In this document: in pieces, positions 1 through 7,690 of the stretch
Position numbering within the stretch: the stretch's first letter is position 1
Layout: the number at the start of each line of letters is the position of its first letter
Assembly: GCA_023380575.1 (NCBI GenBank)
Contig: JAMCRM010000126.1
Location: 1-55,006, forward strand
Origin: Acidobacteriota bacterium
Lineage (GTDB): Bacteria; Acidobacteriota; Terriglobia; Bryobacterales; Bryobacteraceae
DNA: 55,006 nucleotides
Reading direction: 5' to 3'
Made by a program: the position numbers and the translations under genes
Notes under the pieces: generated by a model
Seen by the model: the letters and a program-made list of their open reading frames with translations, nothing else
What the model was told of the DNA's origin: nothing
The model's database searches: none

Positions 1-225
1 CTGCAGCAGGTCCGCAAAAATAATGGCGGCGTCAACGTCCAGCAACTCCACCGGCTGGAGCGTGACGGTGGCGGCCAGATCGGGCCGTTTGCACATCTCC
101 AGGATGCTGTGGCGGGCACGAATTTCGCGGTATTGGCGCAGGTACCTGCCTGCCTGGCGCATGAACCACACGGGACGCACGTCCGTGGGCCGTCGCCGGC
201 AGGCATCGAGAAAGCGGCTTGTCAT
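1..225 (-). CDS. hemE: uroporphyrinogen decarboxylase, N-terminal part (runs off the window)
   Basis: Makes coproporphyrinogen III from uroporphyrinogen III in haem synthesis, in the cytoplasm. Only the first 75 residues are present. They carry the family's signature near residues 18-28 ([13 protein letters not shown]) with the substrate-binding Arg residues, followed by the usual [26 protein letters not shown] run. The start ATG at 225 overlaps the stop of the ApbE-like gene in an ATGA, which argues for translational coupling; an in-frame ATG at 240 is a less likely start. The identification is firm from the motif even though most of the protein lies outside the window. Confidence 0.93.
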   Translation of the reverse strand, partial: MTSRFLDACRRRPTDVRPVWFMRQAGRYLRQYREIRARHSILEMCKRPDLAATVTLQPVELLDVDAAIIFADLLQ

Positions 226-1289
226 TGGAGCCACGCGCATGGCTGATCCGTCCTGTCTTCGCAGATGAACGCGCGATAGTCGCGGGGAAGGTGTTTGGCC
301 GCCCAGGCGCGGCCGTTGATGAACACGGGCTTGGTCCATGCCTCGCTGTCGATGGTCCTGGGCGCGAACACTGAGACTTCCAGCATGCCCCTGGCCGGAT
401 AGCCGGTCCGGGGCTCCATGATGTGACTGAAAATGCGCCCCTCGGCGCGGAAGAACTTTTCGTAGCTGCCCGAAGTGGAGAGCGATTGGTTGTTCAGATA
501 CACCGTGGCGACGTGCCGGGAGCGGACTTTCGGGTCGCGGATTTCAATTTTCCAGCCGCGGGGCTCGCTGGGCGGCGCGCCCAACCCATAAATGGAACTG
601 GCCGAACCCGAAACCAGGGCTGTGGTGATGCCGTATTGTCTGAGCACGTCCACCATCCGGTCCACCGCGAATCCTTTGCCGATCCCGCCGGGATCGATTT
701 CCACGCCTTTCCGGTCGAAGCGCACGGTTTGCGAGCCGGGATCCAGCAGGATGTGCCGGTACCCCAGCCGGGCCAGCACCGCGCGCACTTCCGCCCGGTG
801 CGGCAACCGCCCGCTGCCCTTGTAAAAACCCCACAGCTTCATGAGAGGGCCCACGGTGATATCGAAGGCGCCCTCGCTCTGCCGGCTGTAATCCAGGCAC
901 CGGGCCACGAGATCGAAAACCTCCCGCGATACTCTCACCGGGCGTTCGGCCCCGTACCGGTTGATTTCGCTCCATTCGCTGGACGGCTTGTAATTGGAAA
1001 TCAGGTCGTCCAGCCGGCGCACCTCTTCGAAAGCCGCTTCCGCGGCCTGCTGCATCTTCATCCGGTCGGCGCCGTAGATCACCACGGCGTAACTGGAACC
1101 CATGGCTTCGGCGCTCATCTCCAGCCGGAGCTGGTCGCCGGCCGCCAACGACAGGCCCGGTAGGGCCCCCGTTAAAAACAAAACTAGCACAAGTTGTTTA
1201 GCGGGAGCATAAAAAAAGCGGTGGCGGGACGATCCTTCGCGCCATGCCGTCGTGCTCACGTGCCTGCTAGCTCTTTTCCTCGCGTCCAC
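222..1289 (-). CDS. apbE: ApbE-like FAD:protein FMN transferase, exported
   Basis: ApbE enzymes attach FMN covalently to Thr/Ser of partner flavoproteins outside the cytoplasm. Seen here: a hydrophobic export signal (about residues 30-50), [15 protein letters not shown] (139-153), the DPGGIGKG flavin-binding motif (199-206), an SGSASS stretch (about 227-232) and [10 protein letters not shown] (289-298). The metal-binding region near the C-terminus reads IDSEAWT, where the usual pattern is ADALST-like, so metal binding may differ. The first codon given is GTG overlapping the end of rbfA by 23 bp; a GTG at 1259 would avoid the overlap and still keep the signal. It ends in an ATGA overlap with hemE. 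No flavoprotein target is visible in the window. Confidence 0.88.
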   Translation of the reverse strand: MDARKRASRHVSTTAWREGSSRHRFFYAPAKQLVLVLFLTGALPGLSLAAGDQLRLEMSAEAMGSSYAVVIYGADRMKMQQAAEAAFEEVRRLDDLISNYKPSSEWSEINRYGAERPVRVSREVFDLVARCLDYSRQSEGAFDITVGPLMKLWGFYKGSGRLPHRAEVRAVLARLGYRHILLDPGSQTVRFDRKGVEIDPGGIGKGFAVDRMVDVLRQYGITTALVSGSASSIYGLGAPPSEPRGWKIEIRDPKVRSRHVATVYLNNQSLSTSGSYEKFFRAEGRIFSHIMEPRTGYPARGMLEVSVFAPRTIDSEAWTKPVFINGRAWAAKHLPRDYRAFICEDRTDQPCAWLQ

Positions 1290-1632
1290 GCGTTTTCTTC
1301 GCCCGTTTCAGAAGGACGTCGATGCGGGTATCGACCTCCGCCCAGCGGTCGGCCTCGAAGTGCAGTTCGGGGACACGGCGCAGGTTGAGGCGGGAGGCGA
1401 GCTCGTGGCGGATGTAATGCCGCGCATGATCCAGAGCGGCCAGGGCCTGGCGCTGATCGTCCTCCTCGCCCACCACCGCCACCTTGACCCGCGCGTGCCG
1501 GGAATCGGGGCTCACCTGGACCTCCGTCACGCTCACCGAAGCAACACGCGGATCGTCCATTTCGAAACCGATCAACTCGGCAAGCTCCTCCCGTACCGCT
1601 TCCGAGACCCGCTGGACGCGATGTTCATCCAT
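1267..1632 (-). CDS. rbfA: ribosome-binding factor A
   Basis: RbfA binds the 30S subunit and helps 16S rRNA 5' end maturation and cold adaptation. The 121-residue product starts MDEHRVQRVSEAVREELAE and continues with the typical DDPRVASVSVTEVQVSPD strand region, a KH-like fold, and ends in a basic tail. The open frame extends upstream to 1806, but that part overlaps the DUF503 gene and does not look like RbfA, so ATG 1632 is chosen; no clear Shine-Dalgarno sits before it. It is the last gene of the rimP-nusA-infB-ylxP-rbfA operon. truB, a common next gene, is absent here. Confidence 0.93.
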   Translation of the reverse strand: MDEHRVQRVSEAVREELAELIGFEMDDPRVASVSVTEVQVSPDSRHARVKVAVVGEEDDQRQALAALDHARHYIRHELASRLNLRRVPELHFEADRWAEVDTRIDVLLKRAKKTRGREEKS

Positions 1633-1681
1633 ATCCAAAACGACGGGCGGGCCGCGGCGAGAGTTTCCGCGCGGGCCAGCC

Positions 1682-1969
1682 TCAACTGATCCACTCCACG
1701 TTGGCATCGGCCAGAGCGGCACCAAGCAGGGCCGCGGCTTCCCGTTCCACCGATTGCAGCAGCCGTTCGGCGTGCCCGTGATCGCTGGAGACGGTAACCG
1801 CCGCAAGGGTGGACCGCTGCCACAGGTCCTGCCCGTCGATCTCGGCCACAGCCACGTTGAACTTGTGCCGCAACCGGTCCTTCAGGCTCTTCACCACGTG
1901 GCGCTTGTCCTTAAGCGAGTGCGCATCCTCGATGCGCAACTCCAGCGTCAGTACACCGATGACCGGCAT
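1682..1969 (-). CDS. ylxP: DUF503 / YlxP-like protein
   Basis: A 95-residue DUF503 protein (starts MPVIGVLTLELRIEDAHSLK, with KDKRHVVKSLKDRL after it). The family is small, cytoplasmic and of unsettled function; in many bacteria it sits between infB and rbfA, as here, and is thought to be linked to ribosome assembly. The start codon directly abuts the infB stop (1970-1972), so it is surely co-transcribed and probably translationally coupled. Identification rests on sequence pattern plus the conserved gene order. Confidence 0.9.
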   Translation of the reverse strand: MPVIGVLTLELRIEDAHSLKDKRHVVKSLKDRLRHKFNVAVAEIDGQDLWQRSTLAAVTVSSDHGHAERLLQSVEREAAALLGAALADANVEWIS

Positions 1970-4888
1970 TTACGCAAATACTTCCGTGGCCACCCTTTCA
2001 GTCACGAACGCTTCGATCACGTCACCCTGCTTGATATCGCCGTAGTTCTCCAGTGTCACGCCGCATTCCTGGCCGCTGCGGACTTCGCTGACGTCGTCCT
2101 TGAAACGGCGCAGGGAGGAGATTTTGCCGGTATACACCACCACGTTATCGCGCAGCAGACGCACTTCGCTGTCGCGTGTCAGGGTGCCGTCCTGCACCAC
2201 ACAGCCGGCCACGTTGCCCACCTTGGTAATGCGGAAGGTCTCCCGCACTTCGGCCTTGCCTTTATAGATCTCGCGGAACACCGGCTCGAGCAGGCCGGAC
2301 ATGGCGCGCTTGATCTCGTCGGTCAGGTTGTAGATGATCGTATGCAGACGGATATCCACTTTTTCCTGCTCCGCGAGGGCGGAGGCATTGCGCTCCGGCC
2401 GCACGTTGAACCCGATGACGATGGCATTGGAAGCGGAGGCCAGCAGCACGTCGGATTCGTTGATGGCGCCCACGCCGGAGTGAATCACGCGCACCTTGAC
2501 CTTCTCGTTGGAGAGCTTCTGCAGGGTATCGGTGAGGACCTCGGCCGAACCGCCCACGTCGGCTTTGAGGATCATGGGCAGTTCCTTGACTTCGCCGGCC
2601 TGCATCTGCCGGTGCAGTTGTTCCAGGGTGAGGCGGCTGCTCTTGGCCATGGCGGCTTCGCGCGCCTTGGCTTCGCGCCATTTGACGATCTGCTGCGCCT
2701 TGGCGGTATCGGTGACCACCTGGAAATCGTCGCCGGCTTCGGGCAGCGAATCGAGCCCGAGGACTTCGACGGGGGTGGAAGGCTCGGCCTTGCGCACCTG
2801 CACGCCCCGGTCGTTGTACATGGCGCGCACCTTGCCGAACACCGAGCCACAGATGAAGAAGTCGCCCACGTGCAGCGTTCCGTTGCGCACCAGCACGGTG
2901 GGCACGGGGCCGCGACCGCGGTCGAGCTTGGCTTCCAACACGGTGCCCATCGCGGGGCGGCCCGGGTTGGCCTTAAGCTCCTGCATGTCGGAGACCAGCA
3001 GAATCATCTCGATCAGCAGGTCCAGGTTGGTCTTCATTTTGGCGGAGACGGGGACCATGACGGTGTCGCCGCCCCAGTCTTCCGCGAGCAGTCCGCGGTC
3101 GGCGAGCTGCTGTTTGATGCGTTCGGGCTGCGCATCGGGTTTATCGATTTTGTTGACCGCGACCACGATGGGCACCTTGGCCGCGCGCGCGTGGTCAATG
3201 GCCTCCAGGGTCTGCGGCATCACGCCGTCATCGGCCGCCACCACCAGAATGACCACATCGGTGACCTTGGCGCCGCGGGCGCGCATGCGTGTAAATGCTT
3301 CGTGGCCGGGGGTGTCGATGAAGACCACCTTGCGCCCGTTCTGCTCGACGACGTAGGCGCCGATGTGCTGGGTGATGCCGCCGGCTTCGCGCTCGGCCAC
3401 GTGGCTTTCGCGGATGGCGTCCAGCAGCGAGGTCTTGCCGTGGTCCACATGGCCCATGATGGTGACCACCGGCGGGCGTTTGACCAGGTCTTTGACGTCC
3501 TCGGCCTGCTCCACCTGCCGCATGGCTTCTTCCTCGAAGCTCACGGTGTTGGTGGAAGCGCCGAATTCGCGGGCGATATCGTTGGCGAGTTTGGAATCGA
3601 GGGTCTGGTTGATGGTGGCGAAGATGCCGCGGTCCAACAGCTTCTTGATAACCATGTTGGCCTTGACATCCAGCTTTTCGGAAAGTTCCTTGACGGTGAT
3701 GCCTTCCGAGATGGTGATCTGGCGGTTGATGGGCGGCGGCCCGGACTCCTGCCGGCGACGGCTGGGCTGCAGGACTCTTTCTTCGGGCTCAACTTCCCGG
3801 GGCTGCCGGCGCTTATCGGGAGCGCGGCCACGCTGCTGCTCGGGCGCGGGGGCGACGGGCGGTTCCAGGCGGGCGCCGCGGGGCGAGGTCGGGTGCATGG
3901 GCCGGGGCCCCACCGGGCGGGCGGGACCGCCGGGGCGAATTCCTCCCGCCCTGCCCACGGCGGGGCCGCGGGGAATGGGACGGTCGAAGATGGGACGCCC
4001 GGGCACGGGCGACGGAGGCTGCGGCGGACGCGGCATGCCGGGCCGGGGCGAAGCCACGGGGGCGCCCGGTGTGGGCGCGGGTTTCTGCTGGGTCAGTTTG
4101 GCCAACAAATCGGGACGCGGCGGAACCACGGGACGCGCCGCGGGCTGGCCTGCCAACGGGCGGCTGACGGGCGGCCTGGGTGCGGCCGGAGCGGCCGCGG
4201 ATGGAGACGGGGACGGGACCACCGGCGCACCGGGCACGGATTGGCGCGGGCGCGGCGGAGCCGGAGGCCGGGCAACGGGAGCACCGGGAGCGCGCACCCC
4301 TTCCAGGGTGGACGGGAACGGCTGCCGCGGACCGGAGAGTACCTGCCCGGGTTTCGGAGCCGTGGGCAACGGCTTGGCGGCAGGCGGCGCGGGCCGCCCC
4401 GGCGCAATCACCACCGCCGGCGGCTGTTGCCCCGGCGCGGGGGCGGGCGGAAGCGGCGGAGCAGCCTGGCCCGGCGCGTGCGGCGCAGACGGCGCCATGG
4501 ATGCCAAAGGCGGACGAATGGGGGCCGCCGGGCGGCCCGGGCGCGGCGCAACTACCGGTTTCTCGAGTACGGCGGCCCGCTCCTCGGCGGGAGCCTCGGT
4601 TTCGGCCTGCTCGAGCGTTTCCGCCTCAACGCCGGGCTCGGGACGCTGTTCCTCGAACGCCTCCCGCGAGGCCCCCTCCGGGACCGCGGGTTCGGTTTCC
4701 TCGACCGATTCCGTAGCGGCTTCGGGCATCTGTCCATAGAGCCGGCGCAACCGGTCCGCAACGTCTTCGTCGATGGAGCTGGAATGCGTCTTCTTTTCCG
4801 TGACGCCTAGCTCGGGGAGCCGGTCCAGTATCTCATGGGCCTTCACCTCCAACTCCCGCGCCAGCTCGTTGATACGAATCTTTTTCAT
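1970..4888 (-). CDS. infB: translation initiation factor IF-2
   Basis: GTPase that brings initiator tRNA to the 30S subunit. Order of parts in 972 residues: N-terminal IF2_N helical domain (1-55, starting [15 protein letters not shown]), a Pro/Ala/Arg-rich linker of roughly 300 residues, a second IF2_N domain (about 385-440, [16 protein letters not shown]), the G domain (G1 [16 protein letters not shown] near 478, then DTPGHEAF and NKIDKP), and the C-terminal domains that bind fMet-tRNA. The linker is unusually long and proline-rich, as in myxobacteria and some acidobacteria; it explains long spurious frames on the opposite strand. It is 36 bp downstream of nusA, without the ylxR/ylxQ genes that often lie between them. 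Confidence 0.97.
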   Translation of the reverse strand: MKKIRINELARELEVKAHEILDRLPELGVTEKKTHSSSIDEDVADRLRRLYGQMPEAATESVEETEPAVPEGASREAFEEQRPEPGVEAETLEQAETEAPAEERAAVLEKPVVAPRPGRPAAPIRPPLASMAPSAPHAPGQAAPPLPPAPAPGQQPPAVVIAPGRPAPPAAKPLPTAPKPGQVLSGPRQPFPSTLEGVRAPGAPVARPPAPPRPRQSVPGAPVVPSPSPSAAAPAAPRPPVSRPLAGQPAARPVVPPRPDLLAKLTQQKPAPTPGAPVASPRPGMPRPPQPPSPVPGRPIFDRPIPRGPAVGRAGGIRPGGPARPVGPRPMHPTSPRGARLEPPVAPAPEQQRGRAPDKRRQPREVEPEERVLQPSRRRQESGPPPINRQITISEGITVKELSEKLDVKANMVIKKLLDRGIFATINQTLDSKLANDIAREFGASTNTVSFEEEAMRQVEQAEDVKDLVKRPPVVTIMGHVDHGKTSLLDAIRESHVAEREAGGITQHIGAYVVEQNGRKVVFIDTPGHEAFTRMRARGAKVTDVVILVVAADDGVMPQTLEAIDHARAAKVPIVVAVNKIDKPDAQPERIKQQLADRGLLAEDWGGDTVMVPVSAKMKTNLDLLIEMILLVSDMQELKANPGRPAMGTVLEAKLDRGRGPVPTVLVRNGTLHVGDFFICGSVFGKVRAMYNDRGVQVRKAEPSTPVEVLGLDSLPEAGDDFQVVTDTAKAQQIVKWREAKAREAAMAKSSRLTLEQLHRQMQAGEVKELPMILKADVGGSAEVLTDTLQKLSNEKVKVRVIHSGVGAINESDVLLASASNAIVIGFNVRPERNASALAEQEKVDIRLHTIIYNLTDEIKRAMSGLLEPVFREIYKGKAEVRETFRITKVGNVAGCVVQDGTLTRDSEVRLLRDNVVVYTGKISSLRRFKDDVSEVRSGQECGVTLENYGDIKQGDVIEAFVTERVATEVFA

Positions 4889-4924
4889 ATAACCGTGATG
4901 CTGTTCTTCCCCAGAGACCGCACC

Positions 4925-6541
4925 CTACTCCTCCGGCCTCTCTCGCACACCCGTCCCGTTGTCTTCGCGACGATCCTCGGGACCCGAGACTCCTATCCTA
5001 TCAGACTCAGCCGGAGCCGCACCGGGATCGGCCTTGGCGGAGTCCGGTTCGAAACGTTCCTCGGCCCCCTCGGGGTCGAAAATCAGCGACTGCTCCGGCG
5101 GCGCCGGCTGGTTCACGTCCTCTGCCTCGGACGGCTCGGACCCCGGCTCGCGGTCCATGAGAGCCGGCTCGACGCCCTCGAACTCGGCGAGTTCGGCCGC
5201 CGGCACGGCGAGGTCTTCGGCGGACGGTTCCGCGCTTGCCAGCGCCGCCTCTCCCTCGGCCACCATCTCGGGCTGTTCGAACTGGTTATAGTACGCGTTG
5301 ACCGCCTGCTGGATGCGTTCCACAATCTTTTCGCCGATTCCGGGGATTTCGAGCAACTGTTCGGGGGTCATCCCGCCCAGTTTCTCGATGGTGCCCACCC
5401 CGGCTTCGAGCAATCCTTCCACCACTTTATCGGCGATGCCGTAGTCCAGCAGCACGGACACGGGCGCCCCGGGGGCGACCAGGGCGGCCATGGCGCTCTC
5501 CACCTCCTGGCGCTTTTCCTCCTCGCTCTTGATATCGATTTTCCAGCCGAGGAGTTTGGCCGCGAGCCGCACGTTCTGGCCCTTCTTACCGATGGCCAGG
5601 GAGAGCTGCGAATCGTCGACGATCACCTCCATCTGTTTTTCGAGCGGATCGAGGATGGTGACGCGGCTGATCTTGGCGGGGCTGAGCGCGTGGGTAGCGA
5701 AGACCACCGGATCGTCGGAGTACTCGATGATATCGATCTTCTCACCGCGCAGCTCGCGAATGATCGATTGTACCCGCATGCCCTTCATGCCTACGCAGGC
5801 ACCTACGCTGTCCACGTCGCGGTCGCGGCTCTGCACGGCGATCTTGGTGCGCTCGCCGGCCTCCCGCGCGCAGGCTTTGATGACCACCGTGCCGTCGTAG
5901 ATTTCCGGGACTTCCTGCTCGAACAGCCGCATGACGAGTTCGGGGGCGGCGCGCGAGACGACCACGCCGGGACCCTTGCCGGCCTTGTCCACCATGCGGA
6001 TGACGCAGCGCACGCGGTCGCTGACGCTATAGTTTTCCAGCCGCGACTGTTCCTTCTTGGGCAGCCGCGCCTCGGTCTTGCCCAGGTCGAGCACGTAATC
6101 GGGGCCTTCGACCCGCTTGACGGTGCAGTTGACCAGTTCGCCGGCCCGTCCCGAGTATTCGAGGAAGACCGTTTCCCGCTCGGCCTCCCGGACCTTCTGG
6201 AAGATCACCTGTTTTGCAGTCTGAGCGGAAATGCGGCCGAGAGCGTCGGTGTTCTTGCGGATTCGCACGTCGCTGCCCACCTCGGCAGCGGGATCGATGC
6301 GGCGCGCTTCGGCCAGGGTAAGTTCCTTGGCCGCGTCCTGTACGGTTTCGACCACTTTCTTCACGGCATAGAGCTGCAGAGAGCCGCTTTTTTCATCCAG
6401 TTCGGCGACATAATCCTCGTTGGTGCGGAAATGCTTGCGGGCGGCGATCAGCATGGCGTCCTTCACGGCATCCAGGACGATCTGCGGATCGATACCCTTC
6501 TCCTTGCTGAGAATCTCGATGGACTGAAAAATCGTTTCCAA
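4925..6541 (-). CDS. nusA: transcription termination/antitermination factor NusA
   Basis: RNA polymerase-binding factor for pausing, termination and antitermination. Visible parts: N-terminal RNAP-binding domain (ETIFQSIEILSKEKGID), S1 domain, two KH domains (VGMKGMRVQSIIREL; SLAIGKKGQNVRLAAKLLGW), a helix-hairpin-helix segment (LEIPGIGEKIVERI) and a long acidic C-terminal tail. The frame opens at a TTG at 6601, but a TTG at 6541 has a good GAGGAAA ribosome-binding site a few bases before it and gives the usual family N-terminus, so it is preferred. The longer version would overlap rimP by 11 bp. Confidence 0.95.
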   Translation of the reverse strand: METIFQSIEILSKEKGIDPQIVLDAVKDAMLIAARKHFRTNEDYVAELDEKSGSLQLYAVKKVVETVQDAAKELTLAEARRIDPAAEVGSDVRIRKNTDALGRISAQTAKQVIFQKVREAERETVFLEYSGRAGELVNCTVKRVEGPDYVLDLGKTEARLPKKEQSRLENYSVSDRVRCVIRMVDKAGKGPGVVVSRAAPELVMRLFEQEVPEIYDGTVVIKACAREAGERTKIAVQSRDRDVDSVGACVGMKGMRVQSIIRELRGEKIDIIEYSDDPVVFATHALSPAKISRVTILDPLEKQMEVIVDDSQLSLAIGKKGQNVRLAAKLLGWKIDIKSEEEKRQEVESAMAALVAPGAPVSVLLDYGIADKVVEGLLEAGVGTIEKLGGMTPEQLLEIPGIGEKIVERIQQAVNAYYNQFEQPEMVAEGEAALASAEPSAEDLAVPAAELAEFEGVEPALMDREPGSEPSEAEDVNQPAPPEQSLIFDPEGAEERFEPDSAKADPGAAPAESDRIGVSGPEDRREDNGTGVRERPEE

Positions 6542-6590
6542 AGTTTCCTCGCTGCGTTTCTGTCGCTGGGCTTGTGTTCCCCCGGGAGGG

Positions 6591-7055
6591 CTACCACTCA
6601 AATTTCAGATTGGCTTTCTTGATCTGATCGAAACGGAACTGGATGGTCTTGCCCTTTTCGGCGTCCAACCGGATCAGCCCGTCATGCATCCCGGCCAAGA
6701 TACCCTCCCAGTAGCTCTGGTTGTCGATTGGCTCCTTCAGGATCACCTTGACCTTTTGTCCCTGGAACCGTTCGTAGTCCTGTGGCCGCAGCAGCTTGCG
6801 TTCCACTCCGGGGGAGCTGACCTCGAGGGTATAGCTGCCACCTGGCACGACGTCCTCGACGTCGAGGATGGTGCCAACCTGTTGGGAGACCAGTTCGCAA
6901 TCGGCGTGGGAAACGCCATTGGGCTTATCGATGGAGATGCGCACGAGACGATTGTGCCCTCCCCCGAGCAATTCGACCTCGACGAGCTCCAATCCCTCCG
7001 ACTCGGCCACGCGCCGGGCGACTTCCTCGATCCTGGTGATAACCGGCTGCTTCAT
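6591..7055 (-). CDS. rimP: ribosome maturation factor RimP
   Basis: RimP is needed for 30S subunit assembly. The product begins MKQPVITRIEEVARRVAESE and contains the characteristic GLELVEVEL, ISIDKPNGVSHADCELVS, YTLEVSSPGVERKL runs in a length of 154 residues, normal for the family. An upstream in-frame start at 7070 adds only five residues and lies in the terminator region, so ATG 7055 is chosen. It heads the operon with nusA and infB, the widespread order. A perfect intrinsic terminator ends 14 bases before this start codon, which suggests attenuation of the operon. Confidence 0.95.
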   Translation of the reverse strand: MKQPVITRIEEVARRVAESEGLELVEVELLGGGHNRLVRISIDKPNGVSHADCELVSQQVGTILDVEDVVPGGSYTLEVSSPGVERKLLRPQDYERFQGQKVKVILKEPIDNQSYWEGILAGMHDGLIRLDAEKGKTIQFRFDQIKKANLKFEW

Positions 7056-7068
7056 ACAACGGCGCAAC

Positions 7069-7091
7069 AAAAAAGTGGGCTTTCGCCCACT
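7069..7091 (-). terminator. intrinsic terminator in the rimP leader (candidate attenuator)
   Basis: Reading the minus strand: stem GTGGGC, tetraloop GAAA, stem GCCCAC, directly followed by six T. One extra A-T pair extends the stem to 7 bp. It ends 14 bases before the rimP start, downstream of the candidate promoter at 7117-7144, so it would stop transcripts before the operon unless read through. No peptide frame with regulatory codons was recognised in the short leader. Confidence 0.75.
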
Positions 7092-7116
7092 GGATCAGTT
7101 CGACACTCCAATTCTC

Positions 7117-7144
7117 ATTCTAGCAGGGCTGGCGGAAAACGCAA
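7117..7144 (-). promoter_or_regulatory. candidate promoter of rimP-nusA-infB operon
   Basis: On the minus strand TTGCGT (7139-7144), a 16-base spacer and TAGAAT (7117-7122) resemble a housekeeping-sigma promoter. The predicted start near 7110 gives a leader of about 55 bases that contains the terminator hairpin. The -10 matches five of six consensus bases; the -35 matches the TTG only. Confidence 0.5.
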
Positions 7145-7225
7145 CGTGTTCGAGACGACAGCGGTTGCAGCGAACCGAGCAGAGTGAGGCGGCGGCCGCG
7201 CACGATGTTAAAATGCGAACGGCGG

Positions 7226-7270
7226 GCCACCCCAGCTCAGTTGGTAGAGCGGCTGATTGGTAATCAGCAA
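7226..7270 (+). pseudogene. 5' portion of a tRNA-Thr(GGT), truncated
   Basis: Bases 7226-7232 can serve as the 5' acceptor strand, 7235-7250 form a normal D arm (GCTC-AGTTGGTA-GAGC), and 7252-7268 form a perfect 5-bp anticodon stem with loop TTGGTAA, anticodon GGT (Thr). After the anticodon stem no T arm or 3' acceptor strand follows; the sequence becomes AT-rich. Position 8 would be C where U is nearly invariant. It is therefore read as a broken tRNA, probably cut by insertion or deletion, with the transposase remnant just downstream. Confidence 0.7.
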
Positions 7271-7375
7271 AGAGTAGATCTGCATAAAATTTAACAACTT
7301 ACAAGCCAACGTCTACATCAGGACGACTTGGGACTCGAAGCGGCCCACATCCGTCCTCGATGAGCTTGGTCTCCC

Positions 7376-7597
7376 GTGGATCAGAAGCTATATACCCAAG
7401 AGGAACTGCACCTGTTCTTCGGCTCCGGCGTAATCGAAACCGGATGCAAAACCGTGATCGGCTCGCGGCTCAAACAATCAGGCATGTTCGCCGCGCCGCC
7501 TGACTTCCACTTCTATATCGCGCACCCCTGCGCGGGCGCCTTCAGGGCGGACCAGGGAGCAGCGGACATTGGGCTCTGCATTTCGGGTATTCTATGA
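7376..7597 (+). pseudogene. transposase C-terminal remnant (ISKra4-like)
   Basis: The first 38 residues include LFFGSGVIETGCKTVIGSRL followed by KQSGMF. This matches the remembered C-terminal signature of ISKra4-type transposases (GSGVIEAGCKTVIGQRLKQSGMFW). Homology stops right after GMF (about 7493), and the remaining residues look like unrelated in-frame translation. The frame opens only at a GTG just after a stop, and the catalytic part is missing. This is a decayed fragment, not a functional gene. Whether the AT-rich stretch 7271-7375 belonged to the same element cannot be told by eye. Confidence 0.6.
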
Positions 7598-7629
7598 ATC
7601 CCTGCGTACAACATATACAGTATCCAGTG

Positions 7630-7659
7630 TTGGCGTTCGTGCGACGCCGGTGATAGAAT
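7630..7659 (+). promoter_or_regulatory. candidate promoter of the Oar-like receptor gene
   Basis: TTGGCG (7630-7635), an 18-base spacer and TAGAAT (7654-7659) place a start near 7666. A good ribosome-binding site, TAGGAGAG (7681-7688), precedes the ATG at 7691. No operator-like repeat was seen. Confidence 0.45.
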
Positions 7660-7690
7660 ACGCCCAATTCGTAACGAGTGTAGGAGAGCG

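Noticed and set aside
1484..4810. A 1108-codon open frame on the plus strand across infB
   Set aside because: It is antisense to IF-2; the composition (His/Arg/Gly-rich, no domains) is what high-GC third positions give on the opposite strand.
7226..7597. Functional tRNA-Thr with an intron
   Set aside because: No T arm (GGTTCRA-type) or 3' strand pairing with GCCACCC was found downstream, and position 8 is not U; a truncated copy is simpler.
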